Assembly: GCA_023460935.1 (NCBI GenBank) | Contig: JAEWOI010000039.1 | Coordinates: 1 to 39,555, forward strand | Direction of reading: 5' to 3' | Source of the DNA: Actinomycetes bacterium | GTDB lineage: Bacteria; Actinomycetota; Actinomycetes; Propionibacteriales; Propionibacteriaceae | Length of the DNA: 39,555 nt | Shown here: one piece after another, positions 22,023 to 29,529 of the stretch | How the letters are laid out: every line of letters begins with the position of its first letter | Numbering within the stretch: position 1 is the first letter of the stretch | Program-made: the position numbers and the translations under genes | Notes under the pieces: model-generated | Database searches by the model: none | Told to the model about the DNA's origin: nothing | Seen by the model: the letters and a program-made list of their open reading frames with translations, nothing else

Positions 22023-22838
22023 TCAGGCGCCTGCGGCGAAGCGGACGAACCGCTTCACCTCGACCCCGTTCTTGTCCAGCAGCTGGCCGACGGTCAGCTT
22101 GTCGTCGGAGACGCTGGGCTGCTCGACCAGACAGACCTCCTTGAAGAAGCCGCCCAGCCGGCCCTCGACGATGCGCGGGATGATCTGCTCGGGCTTGCCC
22201 TCCTCCTGGGCGGTCAGCGTGGCGATCTTGCGCTCGTTCTCGAGCACGTCCTCGGGCACCTCATCGCGCGTGACGTACGCCGGGGACATCGCCGCGATCT
22301 GCATCGCGATGCCCTTGACGAAGGCGTCCTCGCCGCCGACGTGCTCGACCATCACACCGACCTGCGGGGGCAGGTCCTGCGACCGCTTGTGCAGGTAGAT
22401 GCTCACGTCGCCGTCGAAGGTCGCAGCAGCTGCCAGCTCGAGCTTCTCGCCGATCCTGGCGCTGAGCTCGGCGACCGCCTCGGCGACGGTCTGCCCGGAC
22501 GGCAGCGCGACCGCGCTCGCTGCCTCCACACCGTTGGCGCCCGCGGCGTCGACGGCGGCGGCGATGCTCTCGGCCAACGCCATGAACTCGGCGTTCTTGG
22601 CGACGAAGTCGGTCTCGGCACCCAGCTGGATGACGGTCTTGCCGGACGCCGCCACGAGGCCGTTGCTGGCCTCGCGGTCGGAGCGCTTCGCCATCTTGGC
22701 CTGGCCGCTGACGCGGAGGATCTCGACGGCGGCGTCGAAGTCGCCGTCGGCCTCGGTGAGGGCCTTCTTCGCGTCCATCATTCCCGCGCCGGTGGCGTCG
22801 CGGAGCTTCTTGACGTCGGTGGCAGTGATCGTTGCCAT
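22023..22838 (-). CDS. tsf: Elongation factor Ts
   Basis: EF-Ts is the guanine nucleotide exchange factor of EF-Tu. The 271-residue product has the N-terminal UBA-like module with VKKLRDATGAGMMDAKKALT, the family signature region with GAETDFVAKNAEFMAL, and the core domain with QIAAMSPAYVTRDEVPEDVL. It ends in a C-terminal helix (LTVGQLLDKNGVEVKRFVRF). The ATG at 22838 is 15 bases after the rpsB stop. The pair rpsB-tsf is one of the most conserved bacterial gene pairs, and a hairpin terminator follows. Confidence 0.97.
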   Translation of the reverse strand: MATITATDVKKLRDATGAGMMDAKKALTEADGDFDAAVEILRVSGQAKMAKRSDREASNGLVAASGKTVIQLGAETDFVAKNAEFMALAESIAAAVDAAGANGVEAASAVALPSGQTVAEAVAELSARIGEKLELAAAATFDGDVSIYLHKRSQDLPPQVGVMVEHVGGEDAFVKGIAMQIAAMSPAYVTRDEVPEDVLENERKIATLTAQEEGKPEQIIPRIVEGRLGGFFKEVCLVEQPSVSDDKLTVGQLLDKNGVEVKRFVRFAAGA

Positions 22839-22853
22839 GTGTTGGGTTCTTCC

Positions 22854-23840
22854 TTACTTGGTGGTCGTGGCGGGATCGGCGGCCTCGGCTTCGACCGCCT
22901 CGGTGGCCTCGACCGCCGGCTCCTCGGCCGGGGTCTCCTCGACGGCCGGCTCGGTGGCCTCGGCGGCGGGCTCCTCGGCCGCAGCCTCGGCGACGGGCTC
23001 CTCGGTGGCCTCGACCACCGGCTCCTCCGCCCGGGCGTCAGCGACGACCTCGGTCACAGCGGTCTCACCGGCAGCGGCCGGGGCACCGGCCAGCAGGTCG
23101 CGCTCCCAGTCGGGCATGGGCTCTGCCTCCTCGCCGGTGGCGCCACCGGACGAGCGGGCGAGCAGGCCCTCGGCGACGGCGTCGGCCAGCACCCGGGTGA
23201 GCAGCGCCACCGAGCGGATGGCGTCGTCGTTGCCGGGGATCGGGAAGTCGACGTGGTCGGGGTCGCAGTTGGTGTCCAGGATGCCGACGATCGGGATCCG
23301 CAGCTTGCGGGCCTCGTCGATCGCCAGGTGCTCCTTGTTGGTGTCCACCACCCAGACCGCCTGTGGCAGCCGGTGCATGTCGCGGATACCGCCGAGGGAC
23401 TTGGCCAGCTTGTCCTTCTTGCGCTTGCGCTGCAGGAGCTCCTTCTTCGTCAGCCCGGAAGCGGCGACGTCGTCGAAGTTCAGGGCCTCGAGCTCCTTCA
23501 TCTTCGCGATTCGCTTGCTGATGGTGCCGAAGTTGGTCAGCATCCCGCCCAGCCAGCGCTGGTTCACGTAGGGCATGCCGACCCGGGTGGCCTGCTCCGC
23601 GATGGCCTCCTGGGCCTGCTTCTTGGTGCCGATGAAGAGGATCTGGCCGCCCTTGGCGACGGTCTCCTTGACGAAGGCGTAGGCGGAGTCGATGTAGGAC
23701 AGCGACTGCTGCAGGTCGATGATGTAGATGCCGTTGCGCTCGGTGAAGATGAACTTCTTCATCTTCGGGTTCCACCGGCGGGTCTGGTGCCCGAAGTGGA
23801 CGCCGCTGTCCAGCAGCTGGCGCGTGGTGACGACGGCCAT
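22854..23840 (-). CDS. rpsB: Small ribosomal subunit protein S2
   Basis: S2 binds late to the 30S subunit and is needed for S1 docking. The core (about 1-245) has the signature VTTRQLLDSGVHFGHQTRRW at the start and IPIVGILDTNCDPDHVDFPI. The C-terminal extension (about 250-328) is unusual: a Glu/Ala/Pro/Val-rich acidic tail built of EEPAVEATE-like repeats. The total of 328 residues compares with about 240-260 in most bacteria; extended acidic tails do occur in other Actinomycetota. The ATG at 23840 has a GGAAAGGA Shine-Dalgarno. A 180-base leader with several stems precedes it. Confidence 0.97.
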   Translation of the reverse strand: MAVVTTRQLLDSGVHFGHQTRRWNPKMKKFIFTERNGIYIIDLQQSLSYIDSAYAFVKETVAKGGQILFIGTKKQAQEAIAEQATRVGMPYVNQRWLGGMLTNFGTISKRIAKMKELEALNFDDVAASGLTKKELLQRKRKKDKLAKSLGGIRDMHRLPQAVWVVDTNKEHLAIDEARKLRIPIVGILDTNCDPDHVDFPIPGNDDAIRSVALLTRVLADAVAEGLLARSSGGATGEEAEPMPDWERDLLAGAPAAAGETAVTEVVADARAEEPVVEATEEPVAEAAAEEPAAEATEPAVEETPAEEPAVEATEAVEAEAADPATTTK

Positions 23841-23895
23841 GGCCGTTCCTTTCCGCGCGGGACGGGAACTGGCCCGAACCCGCTGTTGGGTTGTC

Positions 23896-23990
23896 CGGAT
23901 CGAGCTCTTCGATCCGCCTGACGCAGTCGCCGGCTGCCCACCCCTGAAGGGACCACGGGCACGGCCCGTCCTGCGACGGAAGGACTGCGT
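23896..23990 (-). promoter_or_regulatory. Structured rpsB 5' leader (candidate autoregulatory RNA)
   Basis: Three strong pairings lie in the untranslated leader. CGGATCGA (23896-23903) pairs with TCGATCCG (23909-23916) around a 5-base loop. ACGCAGTC (23921-23928) pairs with GACTGCGT (23983-23990) as a closing stem. ACGGGC (23955-23960) pairs with GCCCGT (23964-23969) inside it. This is a compact multibranched design of the kind used by ribosomal-protein leaders. A match to a known family is not claimed. Confidence 0.45.
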
Positions 23991-24026
23991 GCGAAGTCGG
24001 CCCGGATCTGCCGGGTCGCTGCGCAG

Positions 24027-24057
24027 ATTCTACGCTCTCGCGCGCCCAGCTCGCCAA
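24027..24057 (-). promoter_or_regulatory. rpsB-tsf promoter
   Basis: On the minus strand TTGGCG (24057-24052) and TAGAAT (24032-24027) are 19 bases apart, placing the transcript start near 24020 and giving a leader of about 180 bases. With the leader and the M23 promoter, this accounts for the 302-base gene-free gap 23841-24142. Confidence 0.45.
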
Positions 24058-24130
24058 CCGGCGTCATCCACAGCCGCGTGACTTCTCCACAGGCTGCTCC
24101 GGCCACTGACCCGATCTCTGCCCCGCCGCC

Positions 24131-24136
24131 CAAGAT
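24131..24136 (+). promoter_or_regulatory. -10-like element of the M23 gene (leaderless geometry)
   Basis: CAAGAT is followed by 6 bases (ACGGCC) and the GTG at 24143. The same hexamer at the same distance precedes the M20 gene at 38221. Confidence 0.38.
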
Positions 24137-24142
24137 ACGGCC

Positions 24143-25084
24143 GTGACGAGGCTACGGGTCGTGCTCCTGGTGGTGGTCCTCACCGCGGTGGCGGCACTGG
24201 GATCGGCACCTGCGGCAGCTGCAGCGACCGGCGCCGTGCCACCCCTCGCGGGTCCGGTCGTCCGGGGGTTCGATCCTCCCGACCAGCCGTGGCTCGCCGG
24301 GCACCGCGGTGTGGACCTCCTGGGTCCGGCCGGCTCGCCCGTGGTGGCAGCGCTCGGCGGCCGGGTGGTCTTCGCCGGCACCCTGGCCGGGCGCGGGGTC
24401 GTGGTGGTGTCCCACGGCGAGTTACGCACCACCTACCTGCCGGTGCGTCCGGTCGTGGCGGTCGGAGCCACCGTGTCCACCGGCCAGACCATCGCCCACC
24501 TGGAACGCGGCCACGCCTGCCCGGGCGGCACCTGCCTGCACTGGGGGCTGAAGCGGGGCGAGGCCTATCTCGACCCGCTGAGCCTGCTGGAGCAGCCTGC
24601 GCTGCGGCTGTTGCCGCGCTCCGCCGTGCCCGCGGTGGGCCGGCTCGTCGGGCAGCGCGAGGCCGCGCTCTCCGCCGGCCCCCGGGTGCCGGGGTTGCTC
24701 ACCCGGCCGGTTCCGGCACCGGTCAGCTCCGGCTTCGGAATGCGCCGGCACCCGATCTTCGGCGACTGGCGGCTGCACAACGGCGTCGACCTGCCGGCTC
24801 CGTGCGGCACCCCGATGGTTGCGGCTGCTGCGGGTCGCGTGGCCAGCGTGGGCCACGACGCTGCCAGCGGCCACCGGCTGGAGCTCGACCACGGCAGCGC
24901 AGGCGGGCACCGGCTGCGGACCGGCTACCTGCACGCCACCGGCTACCGGGTGCAGGCAGGAGACCTCGTCCGTCGCGGTGAGGTGGTGGGCTGGGTGGGC
25001 TCCACGGGCTGGAGCACTGGCTGCCACCTGCACCTCGTGGTCTGGCTGGACGGCGGCTACGCCGACCCGGAGCGCTTCCTGTGA
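24143..25084 (+). CDS. Secreted protein with two tandem M23 (LytM-type) peptidase domains
   Basis: M23 peptidases cut peptidoglycan cross-links or, when degenerate, regulate other hydrolases. After a signal peptide (1-28, ending SAPAAAAATG) the 313-residue protein has two M23 domains. Domain 2 (about 190-313) has all residues: His212 and Asp216 in LHNGVDLPAP, and His295 and His297 in GCHLHL. Domain 1 (about 38-150) has His54 and Asp58 (HRGVD) and His133, but the first His of HxH is replaced by Cys131 (TCLHWG), so it is probably inactive. The start GTG at 24143 has a -10-like element 6 bases before it. From memory Rv2891 occupies the same place opposite rpsB in M. tuberculosis. It converges on the metallophosphoesterase gene. 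Confidence 0.88.
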   Translation: MTRLRVVLLVVVLTAVAALGSAPAAAAATGAVPPLAGPVVRGFDPPDQPWLAGHRGVDLLGPAGSPVVAALGGRVVFAGTLAGRGVVVVSHGELRTTYLPVRPVVAVGATVSTGQTIAHLERGHACPGGTCLHWGLKRGEAYLDPLSLLEQPALRLLPRSAVPAVGRLVGQREAALSAGPRVPGLLTRPVPAPVSSGFGMRRHPIFGDWRLHNGVDLPAPCGTPMVAAAAGRVASVGHDAASGHRLELDHGSAGGHRLRTGYLHATGYRVQAGDLVRRGEVVGWVGSTGWSTGCHLHLVVWLDGGYADPERFL

Positions 25085-25113
25085 TGCTGACGGGCCGCAG
25101 CCGCCCGGCGCGA

Positions 25114-26961
25114 TCAGGGCGAGTTGGCGAAGGTCAGCCGCAGGACCGGACGGTAGGTGGAGGCGGCCTCCGACGAGCCGACCCTCAGGTTGTCGTCGGT
25201 GGCGTCGCTGGAGAGCCTGATCGTGACCGTGGTGCCCAGCCGCCCGCTCAACCCCGCGGGGGCGAGCGTCGCCTGGAAGGCAGTGTGGCTGGCGGTCGGG
25301 GTCGAGAACGCACCAAGCGCAGCGGCCAGTGTCGTGGGCCGGTTGTTCCAGTTCACCTGCGACTCGGTCCAGGTGCCGGTGACCACGTCGGCGCGGTGCT
25401 GACCCGCCGACCCGGCCGCCGGGTCGCCGGAGGTGCGGAGTTCGAGTACCGCCGCCTGCAACGTCTTGCCTGCCGGAGCCGATGGCAGGTCGAACTGCAG
25501 GAACGACTCCTGAGCGGGACTGCGGCGCGACCAGAGCTGGGTGTCGTTGCCGTAGTTGGCCGCGTCGCCGGACCGGACTCCGGCGTCGATGGTGGTCGCC
25601 ACCGCTACCACCGCCGGCTGTGGGTCGACAGCGGTCACGGTGGCGGGCACGGCGGTGCTGGGCGCGCTGACGTTGCCGGCGGCATCGCGGGCTGCGACCC
25701 GGTAGTAGTGGGTGCCGGCCGGCAGCGCGGAGTCGACCAGCGAGAGGCTGGAAGTGGTGCCCACCCTGCTGGTGGCGTCGGCGGGGAAGGATGCCGTGGC
25801 TCCCCGGTAGACCTCGTAGCCGGTCACGCCCACGTTGTCGGTTGCGGCCGACCACTGCACGGTCACTGCCGAGCCGGAAACGGCCGTGGCCAGGTTGGCC
25901 GGGGTCGAAGGGGGCTGGGTGTCCGCGGCTCCGGGCACGATCGAGATCGAGTCGGTGAACGACCCTGAGGTGGCGACGAAGGCAGCGTCCAGCCGGGTTG
26001 TGGTGGCGGTGACCCGCAGGAAGCCGAACGACGGGCTTGCGTTCGACCCTGACGCGGCGCCGAAGTAGGCCGCCTCGGGGTCTGAACTGTTGGCCGGTCG
26101 CTGTTCTTGTCCGCCGAGGCCCGAGGTGATGAAGACGGTGCCGGCTCCCTTGACCAGGCTGGTGTCCGCGTCGGCCACGCAGCCAGCGGTGAACGTGCCC
26201 TGGGCCAACCGGCTGCACCCGGCCCCGAGAGCCAGTTGCTTCGTCCGCTGGTACATGTGCTCGTGGCCGTTGAGCACCAGGTCGACGCGCTTGCTCACCA
26301 TCAGGTTCGTGATGTCCTCCCCGGCAGGGCAGCCGTAGACCCCGATCGAAAGGCACGGGTAGTGCATGCCGACGACCACCCATGGGATGGAGCGGCTGCG
26401 GGCGCCGTCGATCGCAGCCGAGGTCCAGTTGTACCGGGTCGATCCGGCGGCGTAGTTCCACGCCGCCGCCCCGTTGAAGGCCATGTTCGGCGAGATCATG
26501 ATGAACCTCACCACCGGGCTCGACTGCGGGTAGTCGACGTAGTACTCCCGCCCGTAGGTGCCGAGCAGCCCCGGCAACTGGTTGGGCAGGCAGGCGCTGA
26601 AGTCGTTGATGTTCCCGTTCGAGCCGTTGTCGTGGTTTCCGGCCACCAGCTGGAACGGCCTCCCGGCCCCGAACCGGCTGGTGACGAAGTCGCACCAGGC
26701 CCCCTCCGAGCCCACCGTCCCGTACGACAGGTCCCCAAGCGCCAGCGCGAGATCCGGCTCGCCGCTGCCCATGCCGGTCAGCACAGCGGACGCTGCGCTG
26801 CTGGAGCCGAAGTCACCGGCAGCCGTGAACACCACGGTGCCCGGCGGGGATGCCGCCGACCCGTGCGGCAACCCGATCAGCTGCCCGAGCAGGAGGAAAC
26901 TGGATGCCAGTGCTGCCAGCAAGAGTGAATGCGCGATTCGACGCGGCCGTCGTTCGGACAT
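25114..26961 (-). CDS. Secreted metallophosphoesterase with FN3 and DNRLRE/CBM96-like domains
   Basis: The 615-residue protein starts with a signal peptide (MSERRPRRIAHSLLLAALAS, cleavage near 37). A calcineurin-like phosphoesterase domain (about 43-340) follows with motifs AGDFGSS (48-54), LGDLSYG (75-81), GNHDN (108-112), GMHYP and NGHEHMYQR. A fibronectin type III domain lies about 350-440 (TGYEVYRG, HYYRVAARDAAGN). The C-terminal domain resembles DNRLRE/CBM96 beta-sandwiches (TGTWTESQVNWNNRPT). The substrate is unknown; extracellular phosphate release is plausible. ATG at 26961 is chosen over ATG at 27012, since a promoter (27011-27040) overlaps the latter and the signal peptide follows directly. 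Confidence 0.88.
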   Translation of the reverse strand: MSERRPRRIAHSLLLAALASSFLLLGQLIGLPHGSAASPPGTVVFTAAGDFGSSSAASAVLTGMGSGEPDLALALGDLSYGTVGSEGAWCDFVTSRFGAGRPFQLVAGNHDNGSNGNINDFSACLPNQLPGLLGTYGREYYVDYPQSSPVVRFIMISPNMAFNGAAAWNYAAGSTRYNWTSAAIDGARSRSIPWVVVGMHYPCLSIGVYGCPAGEDITNLMVSKRVDLVLNGHEHMYQRTKQLALGAGCSRLAQGTFTAGCVADADTSLVKGAGTVFITSGLGGQEQRPANSSDPEAAYFGAASGSNASPSFGFLRVTATTTRLDAAFVATSGSFTDSISIVPGAADTQPPSTPANLATAVSGSAVTVQWSAATDNVGVTGYEVYRGATASFPADATSRVGTTSSLSLVDSALPAGTHYYRVAARDAAGNVSAPSTAVPATVTAVDPQPAVVAVATTIDAGVRSGDAANYGNDTQLWSRRSPAQESFLQFDLPSAPAGKTLQAAVLELRTSGDPAAGSAGQHRADVVTGTWTESQVNWNNRPTTLAAALGAFSTPTASHTAFQATLAPAGLSGRLGTTVTIRLSSDATDDNLRVGSSEAASTYRPVLRLTFANSP

Positions 26962-27010
26962 CTGCCTGCCCCCGTCCGGGCCGCACCCCCCGCGCAGCCC
27001 TGGCTGACTC

Positions 27011-27040
27011 ATGCTCCGCCCACGCCCGGCGCACCGTCAA
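27011..27040 (-). promoter_or_regulatory. Promoter of the metallophosphoesterase gene
   Basis: On the minus strand TTGACG (27040-27035) is 18 bases from GAGCAT (27016-27011). The -35 is one of the best in the window. It overlaps the upstream ATG at 27012, which argues for translation from 26961. Confidence 0.4.
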
Positions 27041-27057
27041 TGGGTCATGATGCGAAC

Positions 27058-28002
27058 TCACGCCCGCGGGTGCGCCTGCTGGTACGCCCTCCGTAGCCGG
27101 TCGCCGGTGACGTGGGTGTAGAGCTGGGTGGTGGCAAGGGAGGAGTGCCCCAGCAGTTCCTGGACCGAGCGCAGGTCGGCACCGCCCTCGAGCAGGTGCG
27201 TGGCCATTGCGTGGCGCAAGCCGTGCGGGCCGAGGTCGGGCGCCTCCGGCACAGCCGCGAGCGCGCGGTGGACGAGCCGCCGCACCACCCTGGGGTCCAC
27301 CCTGGCTCCGCGGTCTCCGACGAACATCGCGTTCCCGGCCCCGGGTCGGGCGAGCAGCGGGCGCAGCTCGAGCCACGCGTCGAGCGCGAGCAGCGCCGGC
27401 CCGCCGAGCGGCACGGTGCGCTCCTTCCCGCCCTTGCCCAGCACCCGCAGCAGGCCGCGCTGGCGGTCCAGGTCGTCGACGTCGAGGCCGGTCAGTTCCG
27501 CAACGCGGATGCCGGAGGCGTAAAGCACCTCGACCATCGCCAGGTCACGCCGTCTTCCTGCCAGCTGCTCCGGACGCTCGGCCTCGGCCGCCCGCGCGGC
27601 CAGGGCGTCGAAAAGGGTCCGTGCCTGGTCGGCCTCCACCGTCGGTGGGAGGCGGCGGTCCACCCGTGGCGAGCGCAGCGTCTGGGCCGGGTCCTGCGGC
27701 AGGTGGCCGGCAGCGTGCGCCCAGGCGAAGAACGCCCTCGCCCCGGCAGCGCGCCGTTGCAGCGTGGCCCGCCCGGCCCCGGCGGCGTGCTGGTTCGCCA
27801 GCCAGGTGCGCAGGTCGGCCAGCGTCACCTCCGCCGGCTGCTCGTCCCCCACCCGGGCCAGGTGGGTGAACAGGTCGGTGACGTCACCCACGTAGGCCCG
27901 CACGGTGTGGGCGGACAGCCCCCGCCGCAGCCGCAGGTGGTCGGCGAAGCCGGCCACCAGCTCCTGCACCGCCGGTGGCAGCACCGGCGTCGACGGCTCC
28001 AT
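27058..28002 (-). CDS. xerC: Tyrosine recombinase XerC
   Basis: XerC, with XerD, resolves chromosome dimers at dif. The 314-residue protein has the N-terminal SAM-like core-binding domain (about 10-105, with LSAHTVRAYVGDVTDLFTHL) and the catalytic domain. The catalytic residues are visible: Arg166 in ASGIRVAEL, Lys190 in LGKGGKERTVPL, His260 and Arg263 in PHGLRHAMATHLL, His286 in LGHSSLATT and Tyr295 in TQLYTHV. XerC rather than XerD is chosen from the position near rpsB, as in mycobacteria. The ATG at 28002 has GAGGCT 6 bases before it and no Shine-Dalgarno. No phage or integron genes are adjacent, so this is the housekeeping copy. Confidence 0.92.
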   Translation of the reverse strand: MEPSTPVLPPAVQELVAGFADHLRLRRGLSAHTVRAYVGDVTDLFTHLARVGDEQPAEVTLADLRTWLANQHAAGAGRATLQRRAAGARAFFAWAHAAGHLPQDPAQTLRSPRVDRRLPPTVEADQARTLFDALAARAAEAERPEQLAGRRRDLAMVEVLYASGIRVAELTGLDVDDLDRQRGLLRVLGKGGKERTVPLGGPALLALDAWLELRPLLARPGAGNAMFVGDRGARVDPRVVRRLVHRALAAVPEAPDLGPHGLRHAMATHLLEGGADLRSVQELLGHSSLATTQLYTHVTGDRLRRAYQQAHPRA

Positions 28003-28008
28003 CCGGCC

Positions 28009-28014
28009 AGCCTC
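28009..28014 (-). promoter_or_regulatory. -10-like element of xerC (leaderless geometry)
   Basis: Minus-strand GAGGCT is followed by 6 bases (GGCCGG) and ATG at 28002. It matches TANNNT only at the second and last positions. Confidence 0.3.
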
Positions 28015-28057
28015 ACCCGCCGCGGTCAGCGGTGCAAGCGCACCACGCCACGAGCCC

Positions 28058-28063
28058 TAAGAT
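28058..28063 (+). promoter_or_regulatory. -10 element of def
   Basis: TAAGAT lies 29 bases before the def ATG, leaving a short leader with a GAGGAG Shine-Dalgarno. It contrasts with the leaderless arrangement of its neighbours. Confidence 0.45.
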
Positions 28064-28092
28064 GGCCGCCGGACAACGAGGAGTGAGCGCGG

Positions 28093-28683
28093 ATGGGCAT
28101 CGAGGAGCTGACCAGCGGCGGCAAGGTGCTGCCGATCACCAAGTGGGGTGAGCCGGTGATGCACGCCCGAACCCGCCAGGTGACCGGCTTCGACGACGAC
28201 CTGCGCGAACTGGTGCGCGACATGTTCGCGACCATGGCCGCCGCGCACGGTGTCGGCCTGGCCGCCACCCAGGTCGGCGTGGACCTCTCCCTGTTCGTCT
28301 ACGACTGTCCCGACGCGGACGACGTGAACCGGGTGGGCGCGGTGTGCAATCCGGTGGTCACGCTGCCCGAAGGCGACAAGCGCAACCTCGAGTCGGCCGA
28401 GGAGGGCTGCCTCTCGTTACCCGGCGGCTACCAGCCCCTGGCCAGGCCGGATCGCGCGTCCTGCACCGGGGTCGACCCCTGGGGTGAGCCGGTGACCGTC
28501 GAGGGCACCGGGCTGCTCGCCCGCTGCCTGCAGCACGAGACCGACCACTTGGCGGGGACGGTCTTTGGTGACCGCCTCTCCACCCGGCTGCGGCGCAAGC
28601 TCTACGCCCAGCACGAGGAACTCGCCCACCTCTACCCGGCCGACTGGCCGGTGAGCGCCAAGCGCACGTCCGCCGACGGTTAG
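28093..28683 (+). CDS. def: Peptide deformylase
   Basis: Def removes the formyl group from nascent N-terminal methionines. The 196-residue protein carries the three canonical motifs: GVGLAATQ (53-60), EGCLSLP (104-110) with the metal ligand Cys106, and QHETDHLAG (147-155) with His148, Glu149 and His152. The C-terminal extension after about 170 is usual for actinobacterial forms. The ATG at 28093 follows a GAGGAG Shine-Dalgarno. Its stop TAG (28681-28683) directly abuts the stop of the convergent methyltransferase gene, so the two transcripts must overlap at their 3' ends. Confidence 0.96.
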   Translation: MGIEELTSGGKVLPITKWGEPVMHARTRQVTGFDDDLRELVRDMFATMAAAHGVGLAATQVGVDLSLFVYDCPDADDVNRVGAVCNPVVTLPEGDKRNLESAEEGCLSLPGGYQPLARPDRASCTGVDPWGEPVTVEGTGLLARCLQHETDHLAGTVFGDRLSTRLRRKLYAQHEELAHLYPADWPVSAKRTSADG

Positions 28684-29487
28684 TCAGGCCAGCGCGTAGG
28701 CCGCCACGGCACTCGCCGCCGCGACGTTGAGGGAGTCCACACCGGCCCGCATCGGAATCCGTACGACCGTGTCCGCTCCGGCCACCCAGTCGTCGCTGAG
28801 GCCCGGCCCCTCGCTGCCCAGCAGCACTGCCAGCCGGTCGGACGGGGCCAGGGTGGCCGCGAACTCGGCCAGGTCCACCGCATCGTCGCGGAGCGCGAGC
28901 GCCGCCACCCGGTAGCCTGCGCCGCGCAGCAGATCCCCGACCGGCACTTCCCGGTCGAGCCGCGCCCACGGCAGGGCGAAGACCGTGCCCATCGACACCT
29001 TCACCGAGCGGCGGTAGAGCGGGTCGGCGCAGTGCGCGCTGACCAGCACACCGTCCCAGCCGAGGCCCGCAGCGTTGCGGATCACCGCGCCGACGTTGGT
29101 GTGGTCGACCAGGTCCTGCAAAACCATCACCCGGCGGCCGGCGAGCACGTCCGCGACACCGTGCCGGTCGACCCGGTGCAGCGATGCCAGCGCCCCCCGG
29201 TGGACGTGGAACCCGGTGACCCGTTCCGCCAACTGCTCGCTGACCAGGTAGACCGGCGCGTCCAGGGGCTCCACCAGCGCGGCCAGATCGGCCAGCCAGC
29301 GCGGCGACAGCAGGAAGGACCGGGGCGGGTACCCCGCCTCCAGCGCCCGCCGGATCACCTTGTGCCCCTCGGCGATGAAGATCCCGCGCTCGGTCTCGAG
29401 CAGCCGGCGCAGGCTGGCCTCCCGGAGCCCGACGTAGTCGGCGAGCCTTGGGTCAGCGGCGTCCTCGACCGGGATCACAGTTGCCAT
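28684..29487 (-). CDS. TrmH/SpoU family RNA 2'-O-methyltransferase
   Basis: This SPOUT-class enzyme methylates ribose 2'-OH groups of rRNA or tRNA. The 267-residue protein has an N-terminal substrate-binding region (RERGIF-like segment LLETERGIFIAEGHKVIRRA). The knotted SAM-binding domain shows motif 1 DHTNVGAVIRNAAGLG, motif 2 LLGSEGPGLS and motif 3 IPMRAGVDSLNVAAASAV. The target nucleotide cannot be inferred; thiostrepton-resistance-type and RlmB-type relatives share these motifs. The ATG at 29487 has TAGGAT 6 bases upstream within a palindrome shared with the divergent transporter gene. Confidence 0.93.
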   Translation of the reverse strand: MATVIPVEDAADPRLADYVGLREASLRRLLETERGIFIAEGHKVIRRALEAGYPPRSFLLSPRWLADLAALVEPLDAPVYLVSEQLAERVTGFHVHRGALASLHRVDRHGVADVLAGRRVMVLQDLVDHTNVGAVIRNAAGLGWDGVLVSAHCADPLYRRSVKVSMGTVFALPWARLDREVPVGDLLRGAGYRVAALALRDDAVDLAEFAATLAPSDRLAVLLGSEGPGLSDDWVAGADTVVRIPMRAGVDSLNVAAASAVAAYALA

Positions 29488-29493
29488 CCCGGC

Positions 29494-29522
29494 ATCCTAG
29501 GAGTGCCGCGGCACCCTAGGAT
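29494..29522. promoter_or_regulatory. Palindromic bidirectional promoter
   Basis: The 42-base divergent gap holds a 29-base inverted repeat. Outer arms ATCCTAGG (29494-29501) and CCTAGGAT (29515-29522) surround the perfect 12-base palindrome GTGCCGCGGCAC (29503-29514), with one extra A at 29502. Each arm provides a TAGGAT -10, ending 6 bases before the minus-strand ATG (29487) and 7 before the plus-strand ATG (29530). With a 17-base spacer, each promoter's -35 position coincides with the other's -10. Confidence 0.6.
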
Positions 29523-29529
29523 GACGCCG

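Noticed and set aside
20331..23921. A 1196-codon open frame on the plus strand
   Set aside because: It runs antisense through cdsA, frr, pyrH, tsf and rpsB, all certain genes. Its His/Arg/Gly-rich product is typical of a GC-rich shadow frame.
27058..28002. XerC as a phage or integron integrase
   Set aside because: Its position near rpsB and def and the lack of att repeats or phage genes fit the housekeeping recombinase.
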